Assembly (NCBI GenBank): GCA_016748015.1
Contig: JAAOMT010000741.1
Span: forward strand, 351,621 to 415,620
Source of the DNA: Geosiphon pyriformis
Taxonomy: Eukaryota > Glomeromycota > Glomeromycetes > Archaeosporales > Geosiphonaceae
DNA length: 64,000 nucleotides
Direction: 5' to 3'
Shown here: in pieces, positions 11,628 through 24,569 of the stretch
How positions within the stretch are numbered: position 1 is the first letter of the stretch
Layout: each line of letters opens with the position of its first letter
The notes under the pieces: generated by a model
Database searches by the model: none
The model's input: only the letters and a program-made list of their open reading frames with translations
What the model was told of the DNA's origin: nothing
Translations under genes and position numbers: made by a program

Positions 11628-14169
11628 TTATCTATATTACAAAAATCACTAAATTTACTGAAAAAAATATTAACACTAATTCACAAAATAGCTTGACAAA
11701 GTTCAGAAAGCAAAAAATATAAATGAATAAAATACAGTAAAAATGTTAAAAGCAATTCCATATTTTCTTTAAAAAACAACAAAAAAATGGTTTGAAAACT
11801 TGGCCAAATTCTTCAAAAACTAACAAACATTCAAAAATGTTTTTTTAAAACAATTTATTAACAACAACATCTCTATTACTCTCTGAAATCACTTTTGCAA
11901 TATCAAACAAGAATTATCTAAAACCATTATAACCTATTTTGGGAAGTTTAACAAACTTTTTTGACAAATTTAACAATTGAAAACCAATAACTACTACTTT
12001 AATATTCAGATTTTGAATCAGTTTATTGCAAAATTAAAAGATAAATTAATCAAAAAAGTTGTCTTTATGCATCAAAGAATTTAGCCATTGTTATTTTGCA
12101 TGTTAAGATTTATAAAATGGCCATAGAAGAAGCCAACTGCACCAAATTTGTCAATCTAGCTATAGAAAAAACCAACTTTACAACTGAAAAAAATAGACCA
12201 GCTTACAAAAAAGGTTAAAAATTACTTTATCAATCAATAACAGTAGCAACAACAAAGATATTAATTACTTTAACAATGTAATCTAAACAACTTCTTATCA
12301 TTATCAAATAGCCAAACTCAAAACTGCTATTATTGTGAAATTTCAGAACACTGAAAATAAGATTGCAGAAAGCTATAACAAGACCAACAAAAATAAAATA
12401 ATCAATATTATTTTTAACTCCAGCAGTTATATTATTAATTTTTATTATTAGTCTATTATTTATTAAGATTTCAACATCAAAACAACTACTACCAATTTGT
12501 TTTACAACCAATGTTACAATAATATTAACAATTTCCACAGATTCAATATTATCAATTATTATTTACATAACAATACTAAGTACTAACTCAAAAATTGATC
12601 CAACAAGACCAATTTGCATCACAAAATCAGTTTTTTAATAATAATAGATTCAATTCTAATAACTAATTAGTTCTTTAAACCCAGCACAGTAAAAGTTTGT
12701 ATATTACCACACTCAACTTAATTACTTTACAATGTCAAAAGAGTCAAATTTTTAACAAACTGCATTTTTGAAAATAAAACTACAGCACTAAAATCAAACT
12801 TTTTCAACAATACTATCTTACTAGCCCAAATTGCCAAAAATATTAACCTTTTAGATACTTTTTTATTCAAATTTAAAACCAATAAATCACTATTCTTATT
12901 CAACAATGTAATTATTACTAAACAAAAAACAATTACAATAATATATACTAAAGCTAAAATTAAAGGAAAACCAATTTAATTGATTCTAAACAATAAATCT
13001 GCTAAAAGTATTATTACCTATCAACCAATACAACAGCTTTAATAAACTGTTAAAATATTTGCCCAAATGATTATTGTTATCATAGATGATATAAAAAAAC
13101 TCTAATAGAAGAAATTAACAATTTCTTTTTTACTATTAACAAAATTATCATTCTAATTAAAGTTCTTATTATAGATATACTCCAATATCAAGCTCTTGTC
13201 AAAAATAATTGGCTTCTTAAAGTCAATACAAACTTAGACTAGGAAACACAAGAATTAAAAATTTCATACCAAGAACAATATACTTGAGTACTTATTATAT
13301 GTAATACTTTTAACTAATAATTCAAAAAAGCTTTAGTGTTCAAATTTAAAGAGAAAAAAGAAATGCCAATTATTAAAACATATATGGCTCTTGAATTAAC
13401 ATCTAATTAGACTAAAAAAACAAAGCAAAAAATCTTTAAGAAAACCAAAAGATAGAACATTGTTTAATATTTTACACTAGAATTATAGAAACAACTATCT
13501 TATGTTTTATTTAAATGAAAAAACTACAACAAAAAACTTTTGTCAATGAAAACATATATATTCTTAGAAAAAAAATATAAAACACACACTTGTTATTTTT
13601 GTAAAACATGTTATAAAGAACAATTTGAATATTTCAAATAAAATAAAAAATGTGACAATATTTTTTGTTTTATATGTAGAAAAATATTACCAAAAAATAC
13701 AACTGGATTAATATTGCAATGAAAAAAAAAGTCTGTGATTAAATCTGTCAATATGTATTTTCAATTGTGGAAAAAATAAAAAGAGAAACTCTTTTTAATA
13801 TAGTATATAATAGCATTTTTAACAAACTCTATTATTATTTATACAATGCTGAAATAATCTATGAATTAGTCATGGTTTTAATTAATAGAAAAAACCAAAA
13901 AGATGTATGCCAAATGAAAAAAGCATAATACATTAAATATATAATAGAATTAGCTGAATTTGATTATGAAAATAAGGTAGAAATCTATTACCAAATTACA
14001 AGTTATGCCTATTTAACCAAAGAAGTTCAAATTCAATAATTAAAACAAATAAACATTCAATTATGTGAAGAATGTATTATGTTTTATAATGACTAATAGT
14101 ATTTAGAATGCTATGCTCTTAGCACTTTTCTGCCCAATAAAAAAAATAAACATAAAATTAAATTTAGAG

Positions 14170-14650
14170 AATCTGAACTAAAAGAAAAAATTGTAATCAC
14201 ATCAATTTACTTGGTCAAAAACCAGCCTATTATACAACTTAAATATTTTGACAATGATAATCAAGAGATCAAACCAAAAAAAACTCATGAAATTGATGTT
14301 GAATATAATCTACAATATCTTAACAAAAACATTTTGATTCTTTAACTTAAGTCTTTAACAAAAATCAATTTAAGAATTGCTCTTAAAATTTCACCAAAAA
14401 CAATGATTTAAATTGCTTTTCAATCATCATTGATAAGCAAAAAAATCAACTTTAAAGAAGAAATCATAGATGTAAAATACACTAAAGATATTATAATTTT
14501 GTTATAAAATGAAACCAATAAATTATTCAAAATTGAGCATGCTAAAAAAATTGTTCAAGCAATCTACTTATTCTTAATTAACATTTTGGGTTTATAATTA
14601 GGAAAAAGTAAAAAAAAAACCCAAGATTTTGGTTCAACTGAACAATTTAC
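14170..14650 (+). pseudogene. dUTPase-like domain of element U
   Basis: The segment HEIDVEYNLQYL, then LRIALKISPKT, EEIIDVKYTKDIIILL (motif 3, Asp and Tyr kept), KKIVQAIYLF (motif 4) and QDFGSTEQF (motif 5) follow the order seen in W and Y. Motif 1 has Glu in place of the usual Asp and motif 2 has lost its Arg. Several in-frame stops make it inactive. It is the third dUTPase copy in the window. Confidence 0.7.
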
Positions 14651-15127
14651 AGTTTTAGTAAATATAGTTTTCAATGTACAAAATAAATCTTACTAGATTC
14701 TTTGACTTTTTCAACCAATTACCATTTCACTTTTTGAAGAATATTATGAAATCTACACTTGTTTAAAGCTTACTACTACTCAACAAATCTGTTTAAAACA
14801 TGAAATTTCAATTCCAAACATTTATATTCCAAAAAAAATAAAGAAATTTTCAGTTATATTTTACAACTCCATTGTTTTATTAAATAGATTAGAAATTGGA
14901 ATTATACATAGCAATATTTTTCAAAATAAAACCCCTCAAATTGTCTTTAATTTCATTAAAATTGTAAGATATATACTATTTCTGAATCCAAATATCAGTT
15001 CTACTATTGAAAACTATCACATTTTAGAAGAAAAACTTTCCCGAATTAACATGAGTCTCTTGGAATCCTAATAACAAAGACAATTAAAACAGTTGATTAC
15101 TGAATATGCCAAAAATAATAATAATCT

Positions 15128-15295
15128 TGAAAAACCAACATTGTACAGCATCAGATCCATACAAAGGATGCTCCACCAAAACATCAACAAGCCTACTGGA
15201 TTCCACCTGCTAGCCACCAATTCATTAGAGAAGAAGTTCAACAAATGTTTAATAATGGCCTTATCCAACCATCAAGAAATACTTTTGTTGTGCAC
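15128..15295 (+). pseudogene. RT N-terminus of element U, truncated
   Basis: In the frame starting near 15128 the sequence reads VQHQIHTKDAPPKHQ, then YWIPPASHQFIREEVQQ and MFNNGLIQPSRNTF. This is the entry of a Ty3-type RT. Homology ends at about 15290. A longer open frame at 15093-15323 is a different, non-homologous reading of the same bases. Confidence 0.7.
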
Positions 15296-15603
15296 GTTCT
15301 TATATTGCTTCTACTACTTTTAGCAATCATTTTAAAAATGTAAAAAAATGCGTCTTGGGATTTATATGATAGTTTTATATATATTACAAGATTTATTATT
15401 TATGTATTACAAATTTTTATTGGATATGAATGTATAGTAAATGGGGTTTTACAATTTCTGATTGGTTAAAATCATTTATCCAAAAATAGGTCCACTTTGT
15501 TTATTTTTAAATATTATTTACTCTAAATGGTTAGTCAACATATAAATTACATATTGAACCTTTTACAGAAAATCGTCCTTTGGTAAGATTCAAGACGTTC
15601 ACA
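15296..15603 (+). promoter_or_regulatory. Upstream region of the NDUFB11-like gene
   Basis: This 300-bp stretch separates the element U fragment from the first host ATG. It contains a CCAAT-type box (CTGATTGGTTAAAAT, about 15458-15472) and an AT-rich stretch near 15540. I see no coding capacity. The promoter role is inferred from position. Confidence 0.4.
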
Positions 15604-16353
15604 ATGGCGTTAGTCACAAGCGCTGCACGCTATTTATTTCGGGGACAAAAACATCCAAATCACTTATCTATGAGACGTCCTGCCCTTGTCTTTTCCAGTT
15701 TTTCCCTACAAACCCGTAATGCTGGAGGTCATGGCCACGACTCGCACGAGCCTGAATTCTATGAACAAACTAGCAACTTATTTGGGGAAAAGGTTGGAAA
15801 AATATGATAAAGGCTCAAATGAAGCTACTTAAAAATAGATATAGTGAGATATTTTTGCATTTTTAGAAAGCTTATTGCCAAGTCTTTTATTTTGACCCGT
15901 AATCTAACTGGAAATTCGATTATTTCAGTCCAAGCTCATTATTTTGATTTAATCATCAAATTTAGGAATATTATTACATCCCTTCTTAGCAAACTTCCAT
16001 CCACTTCTCTTTAAACTTGCTCGTTTTTCATCGAGGCATTGTATTTTATCTCAATATATAAAACTGATCCCTTAACTAGCCTCCACCACCAGGGCAAAAA
16101 CGCGTCAAGGAAGATTGGGAAAATGTCTGGGTCTATGGGTGGCTAACCGCTGGCTTCGTTGCTTGTGTGACTAAATATTATTCACCATATATCAGGTCAA
16201 TAGAAAAATTCTTTTTAATGTGGGTATTATGATTATTTTATCTGGAATTAAAAAAGAATTCAACATATTTATTCTCATAGCATGGATGAGTGGGCCGAGA
16301 GAGAGGCAAAAAAACGTATGGCAGAACGTGGCGAAAAATTCGAGTACGACTAA
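15604..16353 (+). CDS. NDUFB11: Mitochondrial complex I subunit ESSS / NDUFB11
   Basis: Three exons (15604-15792, 16080-16195, 16281-16353) join to a protein of about 125 residues. The N-terminus (MALVTSAARYLFRGQK) is Arg/Ser-rich and fits a mitochondrial presequence. The junction between exons 1 and 2 gives LFGEKPPPPGQKR, then KEDWENVWVYGW, the signature of the fungal ESSS family. One membrane helix follows (GWLTAGFVACVTKYY), then MDEWAEREAKKRM, equivalent to the C-terminal helix of animal NDUFB11. The subunit sits in the membrane arm of NADH:ubiquinone oxidoreductase in the inner mitochondrial membrane. I chose ATG 15604 because the frame upstream has no other ATG. Donor sites are non-standard (GTTGGA, GTCAAT), so exon ends may shift slightly. 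Confidence 0.82.
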
Positions 16354-16656
16354 TACAATCCGCAAGAAAATCAATTGTGAATAAGACACGCCTATTTATC
16401 TCACGGAATATTTATTTCTAGTTGAGTAGGCTGTTGGCAAAATTTGAGGGCTCGACTAAACAAGTTGTTTTGGAAATCTAACTGAACTTAAAAACGCTAA
16501 TATTGAGAGGATTCAACCATTAATTGATTAGTTAATTACTTATGAACAAAGCTCAAGAGTCTGAGTGCCAATATGAATCTCGTATTAAAGGTAGAATTCT
16601 TATCAATGTGATGTGATTGGTTTGCTGAAGAATTGACCAACACCCAAAAGATCTTT
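16354..16656. other. Intergenic between convergent genes
   Basis: About 300 bases separate the stop of the complex I gene (+) from the stop of DPH6 (-). They should hold both 3' UTRs. I see no gene, repeat or strong hairpin. Confidence 0.5.
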
Positions 16657-19600
16657 TCATAGTACACCATGTATACATGCCCCAAAAATACAATTATCCA
16701 TTATTGATAGCACAGGAATGAACGAGATTGCAGATATCGGATTGGTTTCAAGTGATTGATATGATAATATTTTTTGCAAAAGGCGAGATTTGAAAGCTAT
16801 TTTCAAAAGCGATAAATATGTGAACCAAATAAATGTGACGTTGAGACTCGATTCGAAACCACATACCTCTTTCTAAACTGTTAGCGTTCGACTCTATTAT
16901 AAATTTCTCCGAATAAAATACTCTTACAGAAACAATGTTGGTCCACGGTTGATTATTTGGATGATCAGACTCGACCGCCTTGAGAATACCCGTTATTAAA
17001 ATATTGATGAGCGACCGAATCGAAATGGGATCATCTGATTTAAAATAAATTTAAAAACATTATTTTGAAAATAATGGAGAATTTAAACAAAAAGCTCAAA
17101 ACTACACCATTTAGTGATGATAATTTCACTTTAACAACACTTGTGATTATTGGGTGCAGATAGCAAGTGGTTATGGTGGTCATCGTAAGGTCATCTGTGA
17201 TTATAAATTGCTGGGTCAATGGTTGGTCTTTTGGTAGATTGTCATCTTGCTCAAAGTCTTCATAATGAATATTCCCTGATGAAGATGAAGGTGAATGTAC
17301 CAACACCTGCCACTCGACTTTTGCAGCACGAGGCAACGAGGGAACTTTAAGATATAACAGAGGAATTTTTGAAGGTATCAAATTGGCCGAGAAAAGCTAT
17401 AATAATGGGAAAATTCTTATTAAATCCAATGAAGCATCAATTAATAGTATTCTCGCAAGTTAAAATACCTTATCAATTTGAACATCTTTGTCCCTTTGAT
17501 CAGCCTTCGAACAAAAGATATTCCACGCTTTCACAACACTTGGAAATGCGTTGTCATCATCTACGAAACAAATACAAATAACCGTCGATTTCCTTACATC
17601 TAAATTAATCGCAGTAGCAATATTTTCTAAATTGCGGAGCGATAGACCAATTTGCACAGTGAGAGAATCAAATTGGTGTTTTTGTTGAGGGCTTATCAGA
17701 AAGTTTGATAAATTTTCAGGTGGGAATTGCAACGATGATGGGATGAGTCCAATTTGGCCCGCAATGTATCCATGATTCTGTAACTGTTGCTTTGATTAAT
17801 TATCATATAGAGAAAAAAAGAATTAATTTCATAAGATCAAAAAACTTACAATTATCGCTTGCGAATATGGTCCAATATTAGCTGGTGCCCAATATGAGAT
17901 GCTCTGGACATGCATAACTTGTTTGAATGAATCTCGGTTGTGATTAGATATTGTTTTGATAGCCGTTAAGTCTATTTGCAATCTGAGCGGCGAAGGTAGG
18001 TTTGCACCCACACACGCTCTATACGTTGGATATGAATAGTTAACATAGCTAAATGCCTTACCTAAAAAAAGCTCAAGCGCAGAAAAAGCTTGAATAAATA
18101 CCGCGTGGCTGGATTAATATCAAAAAAACTCTTATAAACCTTATTCATTGCTATAAAGTCACTCATATTTTTAATGAAAACATTCATGTTAACAACCTCT
18201 GACCAGGTTAATCCTAATTTTTCCAAACGATCTATAAAACCGGATATGCATTTAATTTCATAATACCTTAGGGGATAAATTAATATATATAATTTTTAAG
18301 ACACTTTAACCTTGAATATTTAGCATACAAGCTCGAGTCTCTTCTTCGATTGTTGGAAAAGACATTTTTTCAATAAAAGTAGATCCATCGTGATAAGCTG
18401 TTATGCCTGATATGGCAAAGTAAGGGGACTTTGCGTAGGCAGTAAAGGGATCTATTGAATAGATATGAATTTAATTATCGGAATACATCAAATGGTAGTG
18501 ATAAATTCAAATATTGATGAACTTGTGCCTTCAATTTGGTTGTCCTCTAAGTCGACATCTTTGGGGAAATTAAAGGATATTTTCAAGGATTTTTTCGATA
18601 ATTTTAAACTTTCTTCTGATGGCTGCTCAAGAATGTTGAAAAATTAATCAATTTTGACTTTATAAAGGTTTTGATTTGCAACTACTTACCAGGATATTTA
18701 TTAAGGACAAAAGGTTGCTAATGTCGAATTCCCAAGAAGGCTTCTCAATTTCCAAAATTTGCGCAAAATTAGATGGGGATTTTTCTTTTAATGCTAATTT
18801 TTTGATTCGGAGATATGCCACAGGAGCAAATGCATCGTCCGAATGAATGATTGTTTCAGTCTCTTCGCTAATCAGATTTTGTTTAAGAGTAAAGCATGAA
18901 AAAGACTTGATAATTCCTAACTATATTCACTAAATTGAACTCACACTCTAAGGCTTTTGACAAATAATGGACAATCCAAGGTGAGAGTTTCATATTCGCC
19001 GCCTTCACCGCAAACATGAACGTCATATTTTTTATTCTGGTTCATTCATAAACATAAGTTAATCAATTGCAAAACTGTAGATTGAAAGAATATAAGAAAA
19101 ATTCGAAAAAACTTCATGACAATGCTCATATAGCAAACTGACGATATTGCACAAGTATGAATACATTTCTCCTATTGATTTTCCGAGATGCAATGGCTTC
19201 AGGCCTAAAAGGAAAATAACCAAAGTTTAGCATAGATCAAATTGATACTAAAAGTAATCAAATTGTGAGGGTGTTATATAACCCATTGCTGCGACTTTTA
19301 TCATAATTGCATCAATTTTGGCCTCGATCATCTCCTTCAGCAATTCTTTCTGATTTCTGCGCCAGAGGTATGCCAACGACATCAACTCCAATCTATCGCA
19401 TCTATGCCCAAAAAGAGAAAAATAAATAATCATGAAAATTGAATTTATATATTAAAAAATAAACCTTTACACATGTTCGACCCGCACGCGTTGGTAATTT
19501 GATAAAATAGCGCCTACAGACACTCCTTGTAATTCTGGATGTTTTTTCTTATGGATCAAAAATCCAAACAAAATTTATCAAGGTTTCTTTTCCATGCCAA

Positions 19601-20040
19601 TTACCATGAGTATTTGATTTCATTCTTTTCATAACCCACCTTTACATCATTTAGTAATTCAAACAAGTCTTCGGTTTCATCGCCTTTTGTGATGTGATAT
19701 TCTGGACCAGTGAAGACGGAATTTCCGAAAATCTGACGGCGATAAAGTGGAAGACCCATACATTCCGCGTAATATTCTATGGCTTCATGACCCACCGTTT
19801 GGTAGAGGAAGCTGTCAAGTTCATCTGAAAAGGATTATGCTGAATCACACTTCGAAGATTGTGTCATGAAAAAATTTAAAGCTAATGATTTTGATGAAGT
19901 ATGATTTCTTATTTACCTTTATTGGATGAATCTGGTGGTTTAAGATTTGCCAAAGCCACAATTTCATGTCCATTTTTGACGCAATGCATCATATTGAAGC
20001 AACTATCTTTACCGCCACTAATTAGAGCAACGACTTTCAT
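16657..20040 (-). CDS. DPH6: Diphthine--ammonia ligase with C-terminal RidA-like domains
   Basis: This enzyme catalyses the last, ATP-dependent amidation step of diphthamide synthesis on elongation factor 2 in the cytoplasm. The start (20038-20040) reads MKVVALISGGKDSCFNMMH, with the SGGKDS loop of N-type ATP pyrophosphatases. Following exons give DELDSFLYQTVGHEAI (from 19824), HPELQGVSVGAILSNYQRVR (about 19480-19541), CDRLELMSLAYLWRRNQKEL (about 19400) and VHVCGEGGEYETLTLDCPLF (about 19010-18950). The C-terminal half carries two RidA/YjgF-type domains, the first with SYWAPANIGPYSQAI near 17870, as in fungal DPH6 but not human. The last exon ends in FIPVLSIMDNC and the stop at 16657. There are at least ten introns, and some inner boundaries are uncertain. 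Confidence 0.92.
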
Positions 20041-21030
20041 CTTTTTTGTTTTAAATTTTCTAATAGCTAATAATAATTTTCCCAAGAAACGTTTTAGTTT
20101 TTGATATCAGAAACAATATTCACACCTCAATGTAGAATCGGATTGCGGATTAATCGAGTCATATAAATTAAGGAAGCCTCATTTGACCAAAATCTTTTTA
20201 TTGAATAGTAAACAAAGATGTAATTTACAATATTGAATGATGGATTTGGGTTTCATAGTTTATATTGTTAATACGTACATGAGAAATATTGTGCGGCGAT
20301 GCCGTCTAAAGAAAAAAATTGAAGTATGAAATTAGTTCATGTACTCTGCATACCTATAACGCTACAATTTTTTAAGATGTTTAAAGCAGCACCTCAAACA
20401 GCAGGGTAAATGTTTTGATTTTGCAAGTTAAAGAAATAGACTGAAAATACAATAACAGCCACAGTTCCAAAGAAAGAACATCAAAGCTTCCCCTTTGGGT
20501 TTTGAACTTGCGTCATTTTTTTATGGATATGACTACATAATGTTTGAGCCCTAAACCCATAATAACCTCAAAAAGCGAAGAAACAAACCTTTTAGAATAT
20601 GTCAAAGGGCTGAAAAAACAGTTCTCGCCTTCAAAAATCTGTAAAAATTATTGTCTGTACATCAAAACGTCAGATAGTGATGTAAATCTCATATGATCCG
20701 GTATTTGAACGGTGTTACTGGATAAAAAAGCACTAAAATTGACTCGCTTTTCACGCATATCTTTCAAATTTTTCTGCAATTCCTTCCATTCGTATGCCTA
20801 TCAAAATACCGGCTGAATCGGTAAAAGTCAACTTAATATTGACCTTTACAAGTAGTATATGAGCCTAATAGCTTTCTGCAAGCTTCACCGGTGTAATTAA
20901 TGAAATAAATACAGAGAATATTGCATTATCGGTAAAACCGGAATTTCAGTTTAACGAGGAATCACATTTAATTTCTCCAAGACTCATAAAATTTTTGTCT
21001 GGGAAGACTCAAATACGAAAACATTAAAAA
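20041..21030. other. Intergenic between divergent genes, possible small gene remnant
   Basis: This 990-bp region lies between the DPH6 start (-) and the next gene (+) and should hold both promoters. Several copies of CGGTAAAA or ACCGG occur around 20695-20945. On the minus strand (about 20515 to 20285) one reading starts MTQVQNPKGKL, has a hydrophobic stretch and ends IAAQYFSCTY after a plausible intron. It is crossed by two in-frame TGA codons, so I do not call it a gene. Confidence 0.35.
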
Positions 21031-22382
21031 ATGTCACAGTTACACCAAAAGTTACATAGACCGCGTTCTGGTTCTACTCATTCTTTGGCTGGTAGCGTGA
21101 ATGGGGCAACAGTAACCTTAACTTCTACAGGCACTCAAAACTTTAGTAATGGCAACGCTCGAAGCAATATTAATGCTAGCAACCAAAGTAATTCTAATGG
21201 TCCGCTTGGTGGAAATTCACACATGTCTCCATTAAATGATACGCATGGTGAACAACGAAAACTTAATCGAGAATCAATGGCCCACGAGTTACCAACGGGA
21301 CCTCCTTCGAAACCATTTCGAGATCCCACTAGTGATTCATTTTCCACGCACGCGTACAGTTGGCCAATTCTCTTTGCTGTTATACCACCAATGGGTGGAT
21401 TAATCTATGGAAAATCCGAAGTTTGGAGTGATTTCCTTTTACTGCTTTTAATTGCTTTTTATTTATATAATATCATCAAAGGTAATTGATTGGATCGAGT
21501 CCTTGTTTGCGCGCTCTAGGTCAGAAGTTTATTAACCGAAATTTCATAATGTCAGTCCCGTGGGAGCTCTATTATGCCGCCAGATCGAGACGCGTGATGA
21601 ATGAAAATGTGCTTACCGGGCAGACGGCAGATTTAGCCTTGGAAGCGAACCGCCTAATGGCGGCGCGTGAATTACGTCGTTTAGAGTTGTACGCGCTAGG
21701 TTTGGTGCTTGCATCACCTATATTCGGTGGCTTCGCTTTACATTATGTTAAACGTTATTTCGAGTACGACGAGTATATCTCCCATTTCAACATTTCTTTA
21801 TTTGTATTTGCCGCTGGTATTCGTCCTTTGATGCACATTGCCAGCTTAGCCAAAAACCGTACACTTCATCTTCAAGAACAAGTTCATTACCCGAGTACCG
21901 AGGTAGAACTCTTGAAATCTCGTGTACAGCATCTTGAGTATGAGTTCTCGCAGTTACGTCGTGGTCTCGCCACCAAACGCGATGTTATTCAAGTAAGAGA
22001 TGGAATTGAACCAACAATCTCCCAGCTCAACAAGGTTGTCAAGAAATATGAAAAAAAGGAACAATACCTTCGGACCTATTCTGAAGAAAGATTCACATAT
22101 TTAGAGGCGAAATTGCGTGAATATGATAGTTTTATCGCTTACAAACTTCAGGAAGAGCAAGCCATGAGTCTACCTCGTAGTATGATGCAGGTCATATTTC
22201 TGCCTTTAAATGTAACGTTTACCGTTCTGGGATATGCAAAATATTTTTTGCCTTTATCTTTGAGGGGCAGACAAACTCCAATGTTGGCCGGTTCCCATGC
22301 AGAAGATGAGAATATAGGAAATCGATTGCATGGAGATACACAAGAAGTTTTCACGTCAGGAAGGGATCTTCAAAAATATTGA
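21031..22382 (+). CDS. Fungal multi-pass membrane protein with coiled coil, unknown function
   Basis: Two exons (21031-21481, 21556-22382) with a 74-bp intron join to about 425 residues. The splice restores VPWELYYAARSRR right after FYLYNIIK, a continuous fungal motif. The first ~105 residues are Ser/Asn/Gly-rich and disordered. Helices follow at about 110-127 (SWPILFAVIPPMGGLIYG) and 135-150. A Leu/Arg-rich loop precedes two more hydrophobic segments (ALGLVLASPIFGGFAL; ISLFVFAAGIRPLMHIA). A heptad-like region (about residues 250-345) precedes a hydrophobic C-terminal patch (MMQVIFLPLNVTFTVLGYA). I recall similar uncharacterised proteins in other fungi but know no function. The 21486 ATG is not the start, since it lies in the intron. 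Confidence 0.8.
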
Positions 22383-22865
22383 GTTTCCTCGGTATGCTTT
22401 ATGAATTTCACCCTATTGGTGGGAATTTTCTTGATGTATACGTGATTTTTTTAAAATATATGTATATATATACATATATATATATATATATTAGGTAGAC
22501 TTATATTAAGTCCGCACGCTTTAAAACTTATTATTTGATTCATTCAAGCCTTTAGCCTTGTTTGTTTATATACTGTGAGACCTGTTCCCCGCCTAATATT
22601 AAAGAATCGTCAAAATATACAAAAACAAATCGATCATATTATTATTATATATGCGCTGTTTTCCATATGTCAATTTTTAAGTGGGCACGACATTTTCAAT
22701 GAGTCATAAATAGTTCAATCCGAGAGTTTCATGATTGGAGGTCAGCGTTCAACGAAAATCGCATCGCTTTAACAATATGAACTGCTGAAAAGTTTAAACA
22801 ATGTCTTTTGATTTGGCAACTTTTTAATTGACATTTTAAATTAATTACTTTTCTCAAGAAAAAAA
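22383..22865. promoter_or_regulatory. Upstream region of STE24 with TA microsatellite
   Basis: The 480-bp gap holds the 3' end of the previous gene, an (AT)n/(TATA)n microsatellite at about 22456-22492, and a perfect 9-base palindrome ATGAGTCAT at 22699-22707. No coding capacity is evident. Confidence 0.45.
22699..22707. promoter_or_regulatory. AP-1/Gcn4-type site upstream of STE24
   Basis: ATGAGTCAT is the full palindromic consensus bound by fungal bZIP factors of the Gcn4/AP-1 class. It lies 159 bp upstream of the STE24 ATG. A 9-base match can occur by chance, so binding is inferred only. Confidence 0.3.
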
Positions 22866-24569
22866 ATGTTTCTTTCCGGTATTGACTTACAGGCCCTTGG
22901 AACACCCTATAAAGAGTACGTGCTTGCGTTCTCTTGGGCTGTATATTTACTGGAACAATACTTGAGGTTTGACACAGTTTTTAGAAAGCTATTTTTCTTC
23001 CTTTACTTGCCTTCACGTTTTTTCGTTTAGTTACCGACAATACCAAAAACTCAAAGAACCAAATCCACCAGCAAGTCTTATTGATAATGAAGACATTCGT
23101 GAAAAATATCCCAAAGCCCAAGCATATAGTATAGATAAAGCAAAATTTGGTTTTATCTCCTCTTTCTTGAGTCAAATAGAAAATACAAGTCTTATTGTAT
23201 TCGATCTTCTACCATGGATGTGGAGGATATCCGGGAATTTACTCGAATATGCTGGTTATGACCAGAGTTATGAGGTATTTGCGAACTCCATAGCAAAATT
23301 TTTCTATATGTTTCTATTAATGTGAACCCAATTAAGAAATCTTTTATTCTAGATTGTTCAATCTTGCATTTTTGTGGCCATTTGGGGTTTTATCTCTTTT
23401 ACAATCTCACTTCCGACCTCTCTATATTATACCTTTGTGATTGAAGAGCGTCACGGTTTTAATAAGATGACTATAGCCCTGTACATAACCGACACGCTAA
23501 AATCACTGCTACTTATGAGTGTCATTGGGATACCCGTGCTATCTTTGGTCTTATATATCATCCAGTGGGGAGGAGATAATTTTTATTTCTACGTATGGCT
23601 GTTTATGTAAGCTTATTTTTCTTCAGTTTGTCATATTTTTTAATTTGAAATCCATAATAATAAACAAGCTGATATTACTTTTTATATTCACTTAATGAAT
23701 AATAGGTTGTTCTTCAACTTCATAATGCTCACCCTTTACCCAACTCTTATACAACCACTATTTAACAACGTCACACCTCTTCCGGAAGGAGATCTTCGTG
23801 TTCAAATTGAGAACTTGGCTTCTAAAATCAATTTTCCACTCAAAAAACTATATTTGATTGATGGAAGCACACGTTCAAGCCACTCAAATGCTTATTTTTA
23901 CGGTTTCTTCAAAAATAAAAGGATTGTGTTATATGACACGCTGGTGGATTCGGCGAAAAATGATGAAATTGTGGCCATCGTTGGTATGTCTTGTCATCCG
24001 TTTCTGGGATTGCCAGCTAAATTTATTCGAAATCTCAAAGCCTATTCCTCACTCTCTCATAATAAAAAGGTCACGAGCTGGGACATTGGTATCTCAATCA
24101 CACAATTAAAGTTCTCCTGATCGGTCAAGTTCAGATACTCTCTCTCTTCTTTCTCTTTTCACAGTTTATCCACAATGCTCCACTTTACCGATCTTTCGGG
24201 TTTGAGACACAACCTACTTTGATCGGATTTATTCTGTTTCAACATATTTACGCTCCGGTTGACCATGCGCTTACATTTTTGATGAATATATTGAGTCGTA
24301 AGCACGAATTCGAAGCCGGTAGGTTAAATACTTATTCAGCGATATGGGATCAGAAAAGTAAATTCGAAATTTATTTATACCGATGATATAAATTATTTTT
24401 AGACGCATATGCCAAGAAATTGGGTTACGCGGAAGAGCTTCGTTCTGGTTTGATCAAGATCCACACAAAAAATTTATCAAACCTTAGTAATGATTCTTGG
24501 TATTCCGCATATCACTTCTCACATCCTCCTCTCCCGGAAAGATTAAACGCTCTAATTAAGACCGACTAA
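22866..24569 (+). CDS. STE24: CAAX prenyl protease 1 (zinc metalloprotease Ste24)
   Basis: This ER or inner-nuclear-membrane protease cleaves the C-terminal AAX from farnesylated CAAX proteins and processes a-factor-like precursors. Exon 1 (22866-22966) gives MFLSGIDLQALGTPYKEY, and exon 2 from 23031 gives YRQYQKLKEP. Later exons give ISFTISLPTSLYYTFVIEE and RHGFNKMT (about 23390-23470), then LYLIDGSTRSSHSNAYFYGF. The zinc site HELGHW is rebuilt across an intron (donor about 23981, acceptor 24069). The second zinc motif, SRKHEFEAD, is also split by an intron near 24320-24403. The C-terminus has FSHPPLPERLNAL and TAA at 24567. Multiple hydrophobic segments and a length of about 430 residues fit the family. 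All catalytic motifs are intact. Confidence 0.95.

Larger units (their letters stand above)
11628..15295 (+). mobile_element. Element U: Ty3-like fragment from Gag to RT start
   Basis: This is a strongly decayed plus-strand internal region of the same family. From left to right: mid-Gag (about 11750-12000, matching the Y Gag core), a protease remnant near 12980 where the DSG triad reads NKS, a Cys-rich segment at 13580-13700 (CYFCKTC and CFICRKILP), a dUTPase-like domain at 14280-14640, and the RT N-terminus at 15130-15290. There it stops abruptly about 300 bp before the first host gene. No LTR is attached on either side. Stops occur every few tens of codons. Confidence 0.75.

Noticed and set aside
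12230-12538. 102-codon minus-strand frame in element U
   Set aside because: It lies opposite the decayed Gag-to-protease region of U and shows no recognisable domain.
15093-15323. 76-codon frame as a small host gene
   Set aside because: The RT homology lies in another phase of the same bases. This frame is incidental.
20285-20520. Nuclear copy of a mitochondrial gene using TGA as Trp
   Set aside because: I recognise no mitochondrial protein in it, and the TGA positions are not supported by any alignment.
21486-21555. ATG at 21486 as the start of a separate 298-codon gene
   Set aside because: The region is a 74-bp intron. Splicing joins FYLYNIIK to VPWELYY in one conserved protein.
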